Part shown: positions 22,459 through 29,948 of the stretch, one piece after another
Layout of the letters: every line of letters starts with the position of its first letter
Numbering within the stretch: position 1 is the stretch's first letter
Assembly: GCF_028993575.1 (NCBI RefSeq)
Contig: NZ_CP118615.1
Location: 3,997,001-4,061,000, forward strand
Reading direction: 5' to 3'
DNA from: Micromonospora cathayae
Lineage (GTDB): Bacteria; Actinomycetota; Actinomycetes; Mycobacteriales; Micromonosporaceae
Length of the DNA: 64,000 nt
Position numbers and translations under genes: made by a program
Notes under the pieces: generated by a model
Told to the model about the DNA's origin: nothing
The model's database searches: none
Seen by the model: the letters and a program-made list of their open reading frames with translations, nothing else

Positions 22459-23835
22459 ATGCCGTCGCGGCAGGATCAGCTCCACTCGTACCAGTTCACC
22501 GTCCAGCGGGCGGTCGCCGCCCTGGTCATGCGGGAGACGGACCCGGCGGTCTCCCCGTTCCGCCGGCTGGCCGGCGCGGCCCTGGCCAGCGTGCTGGTCG
22601 CGGCGATCGTGCTCGGCGGGGCCGCCCTCTACGGCCTGTTCGCCGGGGGCGGCTCGAAGTGGCGGGACGACCGGGCCGTGATCGTCGAGAAGGAGTCCGG
22701 AGCCCGGTTCGTGCACCGGGACGGCAAGCTCCATCCGGTGTCGAACTACGCGTCGGCGTTGCTGATCATCGGCGCCGACCAGCCGAAGACCGTGCTGGTC
22801 TCCCGCCGGTCCATCGACGGGGTGCCGCGCGGACTACCGCTGGGCATACCCGACGCCCCGGACTCGCTGCCGGCCGCCGGCCGCCTCACCACCGCGCCCT
22901 GGACGGTCTGTTCGGTCACCGGGGCGGACAGCGACCCGCCCCGCTCGGCGCTGCTGGTCGGGGCGGCCGCCCGGGACGGCCGGCCGCTCGGTGACGACGC
23001 CGTGCTGCTGCGGCACCCCGACGGCGGCCTGTACCTCGTCTGGCACCAGCACCGGTACCGGCTCCGGGACGTCGACCGGGTGCTGGCCGCGCTGGCGACC
23101 ACCCGGCAGCGGGCGGTGCCGGCGGCCCCGGCGTTGCTCGACACCCTGCCGGCCGGCCCGGACCTGGCCCCACTGGACCTGCCCGACCTGGGCGACCCCT
23201 CCGACGAGGTGCCCGACGCCGACATCGGGGACGTCTACCTGGTCACCAACTCCGGTGGGGAACGGCAGTACGTCGTGGTCGACCGGGACGGGCTCGCCGG
23301 CATCACCGAGTTGCAGGCCGGTCTGCTCCTGGTCCGGACCGGGCAGGGTGAGCCGGAACCGCTGAACCTGAGCCGGTTCGCCCGGCTGCCGAAGCTGCCC
23401 GACCTCGTCCCGTCCGGCGGCGGCGCGCCACCGGCCAGCCCACCCCGGCTGGTCCGTCCCGAGGGCGGCGCGATCTGTGGCCAGGTGGGGGACGACGGCG
23501 GGGTCCGCGAGGTCCGGGTCGGCGTGACCGCGCCGGACCTGCCCGCTGCCACCGGGGCCGGTACGGCGGAGAGCCCGTCGGCCGTGGTCGCCGACCACGT
23601 GGTGGTGGAGCCGGGGCGTGGCGCGGTGGTCGAGTCGGCTGCCGCGCCCGGCGCGACCGGCGGGGCCGTCTCGGTGGTCACCGACCTCGGGCGCCGGCAC
23701 GTGGTGTCCTCCACCGAGGTGCTCGGCATGCTCGGCTACGCCCGGGTCCGGCCGGTCCGGCTGCCCGCCGGCCTGGTCAGCCTGGTCCCGGCCGGCAGCC
23801 CGCTCGACCCGGAGGCGGCCCGGAACGTCCCGTGA
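22459..23835 (+). CDS. eccB: EccB-like type VII secretion protein
   Basis: 458 residues. The short cytoplasmic N-terminus has the EccB signature (MPSRQDQLHSYQFTVQRAVA, then ALVMRETDP). One membrane helix follows (LASVLVAAIVLGGAALYGLF), then the large extracytoplasmic part with its repeat-propeller fold (NYASALLIIG, PKTVLVSRRSIDGVPRG, PEAARNVP end). In ESX systems EccB is part of the core membrane pore with EccC, EccD and EccE. None of those genes, nor WXG100 substrates or mycosin, is seen here, so this copy is an orphan or part of a dispersed system. ATG chosen with GAAGGGTAGG upstream. Confidence 0.9.
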   Translation: MPSRQDQLHSYQFTVQRAVAALVMRETDPAVSPFRRLAGAALASVLVAAIVLGGAALYGLFAGGGSKWRDDRAVIVEKESGARFVHRDGKLHPVSNYASALLIIGADQPKTVLVSRRSIDGVPRGLPLGIPDAPDSLPAAGRLTTAPWTVCSVTGADSDPPRSALLVGAAARDGRPLGDDAVLLRHPDGGLYLVWHQHRYRLRDVDRVLAALATTRQRAVPAAPALLDTLPAGPDLAPLDLPDLGDPSDEVPDADIGDVYLVTNSGGERQYVVVDRDGLAGITELQAGLLLVRTGQGEPEPLNLSRFARLPKLPDLVPSGGGAPPASPPRLVRPEGGAICGQVGDDGGVREVRVGVTAPDLPAATGAGTAESPSAVVADHVVVEPGRGAVVESAAAPGATGGAVSVVTDLGRRHVVSSTEVLGMLGYARVRPVRLPAGLVSLVPAGSPLDPEAARNVP

Positions 23836-23844
23836 CCGGCCCGG

Positions 23845-24468
23845 TCAGCTACCGGCCGCGCCGGTGGGGTGGACGCCGTCGGCGGGCCGCCGCAGCACGG
23901 TGACCGCGAAGTCGGCGTCGGCCCGCCAGGGGCGCAGGTCCCAGGTGGCGAAGCGGTGCTCCCGGTGCAGCCCGACAGCGGCCGTGTCGGCGTCGAAGTC
24001 GGCGAGGGGGTACCCCCGGTCGGTGCCGAAGCCGATCACCAGCACCCCGTCCGTGCGCAGCTGGGCGGCGACCTGCCGGAGCACCTGGCGTTCGGTGTCC
24101 GGGGCCACGAAGGTCATCACGTTGCCGGCCAGCACCGCCGCGTCGAACGGCGCCCCGGGCAGGTCCAGCTCGGCCAGGTCGGCGACCAGCCAGGTCGGCC
24201 CCGGATGATCCGTACGGGCAGCCTCGATCAGGACCGGGTCGGCGTCCACCCCGACCACGGTGTGTCCCCGCTCGGCGAGCGCCGCGCCGACCCGGCCCTG
24301 ACCGCAGCCCGCGTCGAGGATCCGTGCGCCGGGCGGAACCAGGGCGTCCAGCAGGCGGGCCTCGCCGGCCAGGTCGGCGCCTTCGGCGGCCATCCGGCGG
24401 AACCGGTCGACGTACCACCGTGAATGCCCGGCCCCGGTGTCGGTCGCCCAGCGTGTCGGCTCTCCCAT
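23845..24468 (-). CDS. Class I SAM-dependent methyltransferase
   Basis: 207 residues. Motif I is ARILDAGCGQGRVGAALAER, followed by the acidic end of strand 2 (VVGVDADPVLIEAA), WLVADLAELDLP, and FDAAVLAGNVMTF. QVLRQVAAQLRTDGVLVIGF is the post-motif strand. The fold is certain; the substrate is not. The N-terminal WATDTGAGHSRWYVDRFRRM segment is typical of small-molecule methyltransferases. Nine bases separate its stop from the convergent EccB stop. Confidence 0.85.
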   Translation of the reverse strand: MGEPTRWATDTGAGHSRWYVDRFRRMAAEGADLAGEARLLDALVPPGARILDAGCGQGRVGAALAERGHTVVGVDADPVLIEAARTDHPGPTWLVADLAELDLPGAPFDAAVLAGNVMTFVAPDTERQVLRQVAAQLRTDGVLVIGFGTDRGYPLADFDADTAAVGLHREHRFATWDLRPWRADADFAVTVLRRPADGVHPTGAAGS

Positions 24469-24583
24469 GCCCGCACCGTACCGGCACCCGTCGTCCGGTC
24501 GGCGGGCGACGGCCGGCAAACCGGAAATATCTATCACGATTTATTCGTCTATGCTGAGGTCTGGCGCTCACAGGATGTGACAC

Positions 24584-26089
24584 ATGGTCGACTGGTGTGG
24601 TCTCCCTGGCCGGGCCGTCCCCGATGACCTGGGGGCGCTCGCGGTGGCGACGCTCGACGCCAACTGGGAGCACGACCACACGGTGCCCTCCCGGACCCTC
24701 TACCCGCACCAGTGGAGCTGGGACTCGGCGTTCGTCGCGGTGGGGTGGGCCCACGTCCGTCCCGACCGGGCCTGGCGGGAGCTGCGCAGCCTGTTCCGCG
24801 CCCAGTGGGTCGACGGGCGGGTGCCGCACATCGTGTTCGACCCGAGGACGGCCGACGGGGCGTACTTCCCGGGGCCACGGCTGTGGAACTCGGCCGCCGT
24901 CCGGGGAGCGCCGGCCGCGCCGGCCACCTCCGGCCTGGTGCAGCCACCGGTGCACGCCCCGGCGGCCTGGTCGGCGTACCGGTCGGCCCCGTCGGACGAG
25001 GCCCGCGCCGCGCTGCGCCGGCTCTACCCCGGTCTGGTCGCCCAGCAGCGCTACCTCACCGTCACCCGGGACGTGGGCGGGGGTGGGCTGGCCTGCCTGG
25101 TGCATCCGTGGGAGTCCGGGGTGGACAACAGCCCGGCCTGGGACGTGCCGTTGGCCGCGGTACCGGCCGACCCGGTGCTGCTGGCCGCCCAGGCCGCCAC
25201 CGCCACCACCGCCACCGCCGCAGACACCGCCACCACCACCGCCACCGCCGGCACCGCCACCGCCGGCACCGAAGCCGGTAGCGGGATCGGCAACGGCAAC
25301 GGCGGTGGCACGGGCAGGGCTGCCGGCGGCGGCGCGCCCGGGGCGTACCGGCGGGTGGACACCGCGCACGTCGACGCCGCGCACCGCCCCACCGACCTGG
25401 ACTACGCCCGCTACCTGACGCTCGTCGTGTCCTACCGTGACGGCGGGTACCGCGACGACGACCTGGTCGGACGGCATCCGTTCCTGGTGGAGTGCCCGCT
25501 GCTGAACGCGGTGGCCGGTCTCGCCGAGCACGCCCTGGCCGCGATCGCGGCCGAGATCGGCGCGGACCCGGGGCCGCACCGGGACCGGGCCGCCCGGATC
25601 ACCGAGGCGCTGGTGACCCGGCTGTACGACCCGCTCACCGGCACCTTCCGCCCCCGCGACCTGCGCACCGACCGGCTGGTGCCGGCCCGGACGGCGCTCG
25701 GCCTGGTCCCGCTGGTGCTGCCCGACCTGCCCGCCGCGCAGGTGGACGCGATCGTCGCCGAGGCGGTCTCGCCGCGGTTCGGTCTGGCCGGACGGATGCC
25801 GCGACCGTTGCCCAGCCACGACCGGACCGCCGCCGACTTCGCGCCGCTGCGCTACTGGCGCGGCCCGAGCTGGATGAACCTCAACTGGTTGCTCTGGCGT
25901 GGCCTGCTCACCCACGGGCGGTCCGAGCTGGCGGCCGGGCTGCGGGAGTCGATGATCGGACTGGTGGCCGGGGCCGGCTGTCACGAGTACTTCCATCCGG
26001 AGACCGGGGCGGGGCTCGGCTCGGCCGGGTTCAGTTGGACCGCCGCGCTCCTGCTCGACGTGCTCGCCCACGACCCGCCGGCCCGGTGA
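24584..26089 (+). CDS. GH63-like glycoside hydrolase (mannosyl/glucosylglycerate hydrolase type)
   Basis: 501 residues with the (alpha/alpha)6 pattern of GH63 clan proteins: YPHQWSWDSAFVAVGWAHVR near the N-terminus, HPWESGVDNSPAWDVPL with acidic residues expected at the active site, YWRGPSWMNLNWLLWRGL, and the closing GAGLGSAGFSWTAALLLDVL. Bacterial relatives hydrolyse mannosylglycerate or glucosylglycerate; the specificity here is not determined. A Thr/Ala/Gly low-complexity insert (residues about 204-255) interrupts the domain after the WESGVDN motif. An AT-rich promoter with TATGCT (24550-24555) is 29 bases before the ATG. Confidence 0.75.
   Translation: MVDWCGLPGRAVPDDLGALAVATLDANWEHDHTVPSRTLYPHQWSWDSAFVAVGWAHVRPDRAWRELRSLFRAQWVDGRVPHIVFDPRTADGAYFPGPRLWNSAAVRGAPAAPATSGLVQPPVHAPAAWSAYRSAPSDEARAALRRLYPGLVAQQRYLTVTRDVGGGGLACLVHPWESGVDNSPAWDVPLAAVPADPVLLAAQAATATTATAADTATTTATAGTATAGTEAGSGIGNGNGGGTGRAAGGGAPGAYRRVDTAHVDAAHRPTDLDYARYLTLVVSYRDGGYRDDDLVGRHPFLVECPLLNAVAGLAEHALAAIAAEIGADPGPHRDRAARITEALVTRLYDPLTGTFRPRDLRTDRLVPARTALGLVPLVLPDLPAAQVDAIVAEAVSPRFGLAGRMPRPLPSHDRTAADFAPLRYWRGPSWMNLNWLLWRGLLTHGRSELAAGLRESMIGLVAGAGCHEYFHPETGAGLGSAGFSWTAALLLDVLAHDPPAR
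25195..25275 (+). repeat. CACCGC-type simple repeat inside the glycosidase gene
   Basis: About 80 bases of near-continuous ACCGCC/ACCACC units encode a Thr-Ala tract (ATATTATA-like) in the middle of the glycosidase. The repeat keeps the reading frame. Slippage-prone and probably variable between strains. Confidence 0.7.
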
Positions 26090-26277
26090 TCACTCTTCGC
26101 GTCGACGGGGCAACACAAACGCGTCCCGCGTCGTATGATGATCCCGCCCGTTCCGCTCGGTGGGAGCGTTCCGCCACGCGCCGGCGGGGAGATTTCCCCG
26201 GCCAGGCCCCGTTCCGCCGGAGAAACGCCGGCCGCCGCCCCCCTAGGCCGTAACAAGCGCCAGCGGTAGAGGGCTGA

Positions 26278-26335
26278 TCGGATGGATGTTCGCATCCGAC
26301 GTCTGACCTCGGGGTCGGCCCTTCGGTCCGACTCC
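26278..26335. other. Two hairpins in the gap before the biosynthetic operon
   Basis: First hairpin: TCGGATG (26278-26284) pairs with CATCCGA (26293-26299). Second: GGGGTCGG (26311-26318) pairs with CCGACTCC (26328-26335), with a CUUCG-containing loop. They may end transcription of the upstream glycosidase. The rest of the 26090-26404 gap has a further GGGGAGATTTCCCC inverted repeat near 26189 and a TATGAT hexamer at 26134, but no supportable gene. Confidence 0.45.
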
Positions 26336-26346
26336 TATCGATGATC

Positions 26347-26374
26347 TTTACACCTGATCGACCCGCCATATGCT
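26347..26374 (+). promoter_or_regulatory. Probable promoter of the NRPS/PKS operon
   Basis: TTTACA (26347-26352) and TATGCT (26369-26374), 16 bases apart, resemble a housekeeping-sigma promoter and are the most AT-rich stretch for kilobases. Transcription would begin near 26381, some 25 bases before the leader-peptide ATG at 26405. Confidence 0.5.
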
Positions 26375-26404
26375 GCTTCCACTGTAGAAGTCCTGGGGGG
26401 GATC

Positions 26405-26464
26405 ATGAATACAGGTGTCGAACGCTGCGTGCGTACCGGAGCACGGGCGGTCAGCGCACACTGA
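26405..26464 (+). CDS. 19-residue leader ORF upstream of the NRPS/PKS operon
   Basis: ATG at 26405, preceded by a G-run (CTGGGGGGGATC) able to bind 16S rRNA, opens MNTGVERCVRTGARAVSAH and stops at 26462-26464, one base before the likely NRPS ATG at 26466. The NRPS start has no binding site of its own, so translation of this short frame would couple to it. It contains one Cys, four Arg and one Ser. It might instead be a substrate peptide for the operon's LanB-like protein, but this is speculative. Too short for codon statistics. Confidence 0.4.
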   Translation: MNTGVERCVRTGARAVSAH

Positions 26465-26465
26465 C

Positions 26466-29400
26466 ATGCCGCAGTCCACCATCGTCGACCGCTTCACCGG
26501 CGTCGCGGGCCGGCACCCCGACCGCATCGCCGTCCTCGGCATCGACCCACCGGTCCACTACGCCGAACTCGACGCCCTGGCCGGCGGGTACGCCGCCGCG
26601 CTGCACGCCAGCGGTGTGTCCACCGGGCAGCGGGTCGCCCTGCTCACCGCGCACGGCGTGCCGACCGTCGCCGCGATGCTCGGCACCGCCGCCGTCGGTG
26701 GCACGTACGTGCCGCTGGACCCGGGCTTCCCCGAGCAGCGGCTACGGCACATGCTCGACGCCGCCGAGGTGGGCACCATCCTCACCGGACGCGCTCAACA
26801 GGCCCTCGCGGACGGCTTGAGCGCCGGCCGCCCCGGCACCCGGGTGGTGGTGGTCGACGATCCCGCGCCCACCCCGCTGCGACCCGTGCCGGTCGACCCG
26901 GACGCGCTGGCGTACGTGCTGTTCACCTCCGGCTCCACCGGCCTGCCGAAGGCGGTCGGGCAGACCCACCGCAACCTGCTGCACGCCGTCGACAACCAGA
27001 TCGGCACCCTGGCCATCGGCCCCGACGACCGGCTCAGCCTGCTCGCCTCGTTCAGCTTCGACGCGGCCATCCCCGACCTGTGGCCGGCGCTGCTCACCGG
27101 CGCGGCCGTCGTCCCGGTGGATCTGCGCCGGCACGGCCTCGCCCACGCCGCCGACGAACTGGCCCGGCACCGGGTGACCGTCTACCACTCCACCCCCACC
27201 GTCTACCGGTTCCTGCTGGACACCCTCGGCGACCGTCGACTCGACCAGGTCCGGGTGGTGCTGCTCGGCGGCGAACAGGCCACCTGGGCCGACGCCGCCC
27301 GGGGCGTCGACCGGTTCGCCCCCGACTGCGTCCTGGTCAACGGGTACGGATCCACCGAGGCGACCTTCGCCGCCCGGTACGCGCTGCCCCTGGCCGGGGT
27401 GGACGGCACCCGTACCGGCCCGCTGCCGATCGGTGCGGCGCTGCCCGGGTACGACGTGGACCTCGACCCGGCCGGCGAGATCGTGGTCCGCAGCCGGCAC
27501 CTCGCCCCCGGCTACCTCAACCTGGACAGCGACCGGTTCACCGTGGCCGCCGACGGGACGCCCACGTACCGCACCGGCGACCTGGGGCAGCGGCTGCCCG
27601 ACGGGAACCTGCGCTGCCTGGGCCGGCTCGACCGGCAGGTCAAGGTACGCGGGCACCGGGTCGAACTGACCGAGATCGAGGCCGTCCTCGCCGCCGTGCC
27701 CGGGGTGACCGGCGTCCGTGCCGTCGCCCGCGACGGCGAACTGCTCGCGTACGCCACCCCGGCCGGGCTGGACCCGGCGGCGCTGAGCGCCGCGCTGGCC
27801 CGGGAACTGCCCGGGTACGCGCTGCCCCGGGCGGTGGTGCCGGTCGGGGCGTTCCCGCTCACCGTCACCGGCAAGGTCGACGAGCGGGCGCTGCCCGACC
27901 CGCCGTCCGCCGTACCGGCGGGGGAGGAGCCCAGCACGGCGACCGAGCGGGCCGTGCACGACATCTGGTGCGCGGTGCTCGGCCGGGACACGGTCGGCCG
28001 TACCGCCAGCTTCTTCGACCTGGGCGGACAGTCGCTGCTGCTCGGGCTGGTCCAGCAGCGGCTGGCCGAGCGGTTCGGGGTCCGGCTGCCGCTGCCCCGG
28101 CTGTTCGCGCACCCGACGGTGGCGGCGCAGGCCCGGCTGCTCGACGCCCCGGCCACCCCGGCCCCGGCCCTGCCCACCCCGGTCCCGCCCCCGGTCGCCG
28201 CCCGGGAGTACACCGGCGACGAGATCGCCGTGGTGGGGCTGGCCGGCCGGTTCCCCGGCGCGCCCGACGTGGCCACCTTCTGGTGGAACCTGTGCGCCGG
28301 GGTGGACTCGATCCACGACCACACCGACGCCGAACTGGCCGCCCTGGGCATCGGGCCCCGGCTGCGCGCCGACCCCCGGCACGTGAAGGCCGCCGGCCGG
28401 CTCGACGGGGTGGACGAGTTCGACGCCGAGCTGTTCTCGTTCGGCGCGGACGAGGCCGCCCGGACCGACCCGCAGCACCGGATCTTCCTGGAGACCGCCT
28501 GGGAGGCCCTGGAGGACGCCGGCCACGACTCGGACCGCTTCCCCGGCCTGGTCGGCGTGTACGCCGCCGCCTCCGCCAACAGGTACTTCCTCTTCCACCT
28601 GATGGACAACCCGGCCGTGGTCGGCGACGTCGACCCGGACGACTGGGAAGCCCGGCTGGTCGGCCGGCAGTTCGCCGACCACCTGCCCGGCCAGGTGGCG
28701 TACCGGCTGGGGCTGACCGGCCCGGCGGTGGCCACCCAGAGCGCCTGCTCCAGCTCGCTGGTCGCGGTCTGCCTGGCCGCGCAGAGCCTCGCCGACTACC
28801 AGTGCGACCTGGCGCTGGCCGGCGGGGTGAACGTCACCTGGCCCCGGTACCGGGCCGGCGGGCTGGCCTCCCCGGACGGCCGCTGCCGGGCCTTCGACGA
28901 GGCGGCGGCCGGCTCCGGGTTCGGCTCCGGCGTCGGGGTGGTCGCGTTGCGCCGGCTCGCCGACGCCCAGGCCGACGGGGACCGCATCTACGCGGTCCTG
29001 CCCGGCTGGGCGGTCACCAACGACGGCGCGGACCGGGCCGGGTTCGCCGTACCGGGCCCGGCCGGGCAGGCCGCCGCCGTGGCGAACGCCCTCGCTGCCG
29101 CCGAGGTGGCCCCGGGCGAGGTCCGGTTCATCGAGGCGCACGGCAGCGGCACCCCGCTCGGTGACGCGATCGAGGTGGCCGCGCTGCACGAGGTGTACTC
29201 CGGCGCGGCCCCCGCCGAGAGCTGTGCGCTCGGCTCGGTCAAGACCAACATCGGGCACCTGGACGCGGCGGCCGGCGTCGCGTCGCTGATCAAGACGGTG
29301 CTCGCTGTGCAGCACGGGGTCGTCCCGCCGAACCTGCACTTCACCCGCCCGCATCCGGAGATCGACCTGGCCGCCGGGCCGTTCCACGTGCCGACCAAGG

Positions 29401-29948
29401 CGCGCGACTGGCCGGAGGTGCCGCGCCGGGTCGCCGGGGTCAGCTCGTTCGGGCTGGGCGGCACGAACGCGCACGTCGTGGTGGAGCAGCCGCCACCGGA
29501 CGAGTCCGTGGAGCAACCACCACCGGACGAGCCGGTGGACGAGCCGGCCGGCGGGGCGTACCTGCTGCCGGTGTCGGCGCGTACCCCGGCGGCGCTGCGG
29601 GCCGCGCTCGGCCGGCTCCGTACCCACCTGGCCGGCACCGACGCGCCGCTGGCCGACGTGGCCTGGACCCTGGCCGTGGGCCGGCGGGCCCTCGGTTGCC
29701 GGGCGGTGGTCGCCGCCGCCGACCCGGCCGGCGCGGTGGCCGCGCTGGACGAACTGCTCGCCACCGGCGGTCGGGCCGCCGGTGACCCGACCGAACTGCT
29801 CGACCTGGCCGCCGGCTGGCTGGCCGGCGGGGACGTCGACTGGGCCGCCCTGCACCCGGACGGCGGCGGGCGGCGCACCGGGCTGCCCACCTACCCGTTC
29901 CAGCGGCAGCGGTACTGGATCGACCCCCCTCAGAAAGGCCAGCGGTGA
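26466..29948 (+). CDS. Hybrid NRPS-PKS protein, A-PCP-KS, without AT domain
   Basis: 1160 residues from the ATG at 26466, where a normal adenylation domain begins (TIVDRFTGVAGRHPDRIAV); a GTG at 26415 is possible. A domain: YVLFTSGSTGLPK (near 150), NGYGSTEAT, YRTGDL, GRLDRQVKVRGHRVEL, VTGKVDE; selectivity residues read by eye as DAPHLGGFAK, which I cannot assign. PCP Ser523 (DLGGQSLLL). KS Cys761 (SACSSSL), His892 (EAHGSGT), His931 (KTNIGHLD), all intact. After the KS the usual KS-AT linker runs directly into the post-AT sequence LPTYPFQRQRYWID, so the AT appears deleted. Probably loads an amino acid and passes it to a ketide extension. Stop overlaps the next GTG. Confidence 0.9.
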   Translation: MPQSTIVDRFTGVAGRHPDRIAVLGIDPPVHYAELDALAGGYAAALHASGVSTGQRVALLTAHGVPTVAAMLGTAAVGGTYVPLDPGFPEQRLRHMLDAAEVGTILTGRAQQALADGLSAGRPGTRVVVVDDPAPTPLRPVPVDPDALAYVLFTSGSTGLPKAVGQTHRNLLHAVDNQIGTLAIGPDDRLSLLASFSFDAAIPDLWPALLTGAAVVPVDLRRHGLAHAADELARHRVTVYHSTPTVYRFLLDTLGDRRLDQVRVVLLGGEQATWADAARGVDRFAPDCVLVNGYGSTEATFAARYALPLAGVDGTRTGPLPIGAALPGYDVDLDPAGEIVVRSRHLAPGYLNLDSDRFTVAADGTPTYRTGDLGQRLPDGNLRCLGRLDRQVKVRGHRVELTEIEAVLAAVPGVTGVRAVARDGELLAYATPAGLDPAALSAALARELPGYALPRAVVPVGAFPLTVTGKVDERALPDPPSAVPAGEEPSTATERAVHDIWCAVLGRDTVGRTASFFDLGGQSLLLGLVQQRLAERFGVRLPLPRLFAHPTVAAQARLLDAPATPAPALPTPVPPPVAAREYTGDEIAVVGLAGRFPGAPDVATFWWNLCAGVDSIHDHTDAELAALGIGPRLRADPRHVKAAGRLDGVDEFDAELFSFGADEAARTDPQHRIFLETAWEALEDAGHDSDRFPGLVGVYAAASANRYFLFHLMDNPAVVGDVDPDDWEARLVGRQFADHLPGQVAYRLGLTGPAVATQSACSSSLVAVCLAAQSLADYQCDLALAGGVNVTWPRYRAGGLASPDGRCRAFDEAAAGSGFGSGVGVVALRRLADAQADGDRIYAVLPGWAVTNDGADRAGFAVPGPAGQAAAVANALAAAEVAPGEVRFIEAHGSGTPLGDAIEVAALHEVYSGAAPAESCALGSVKTNIGHLDAAAGVASLIKTVLAVQHGVVPPNLHFTRPHPEIDLAAGPFHVPTKARDWPEVPRRVAGVSSFGLGGTNAHVVVEQPPPDESVEQPPPDEPVDEPAGGAYLLPVSARTPAALRAALGRLRTHLAGTDAPLADVAWTLAVGRRALGCRAVVAAADPAGAVAALDELLATGGRAAGDPTELLDLAAGWLAGGDVDWAALHPDGGGRRTGLPTYPFQRQRYWIDPPQKGQR

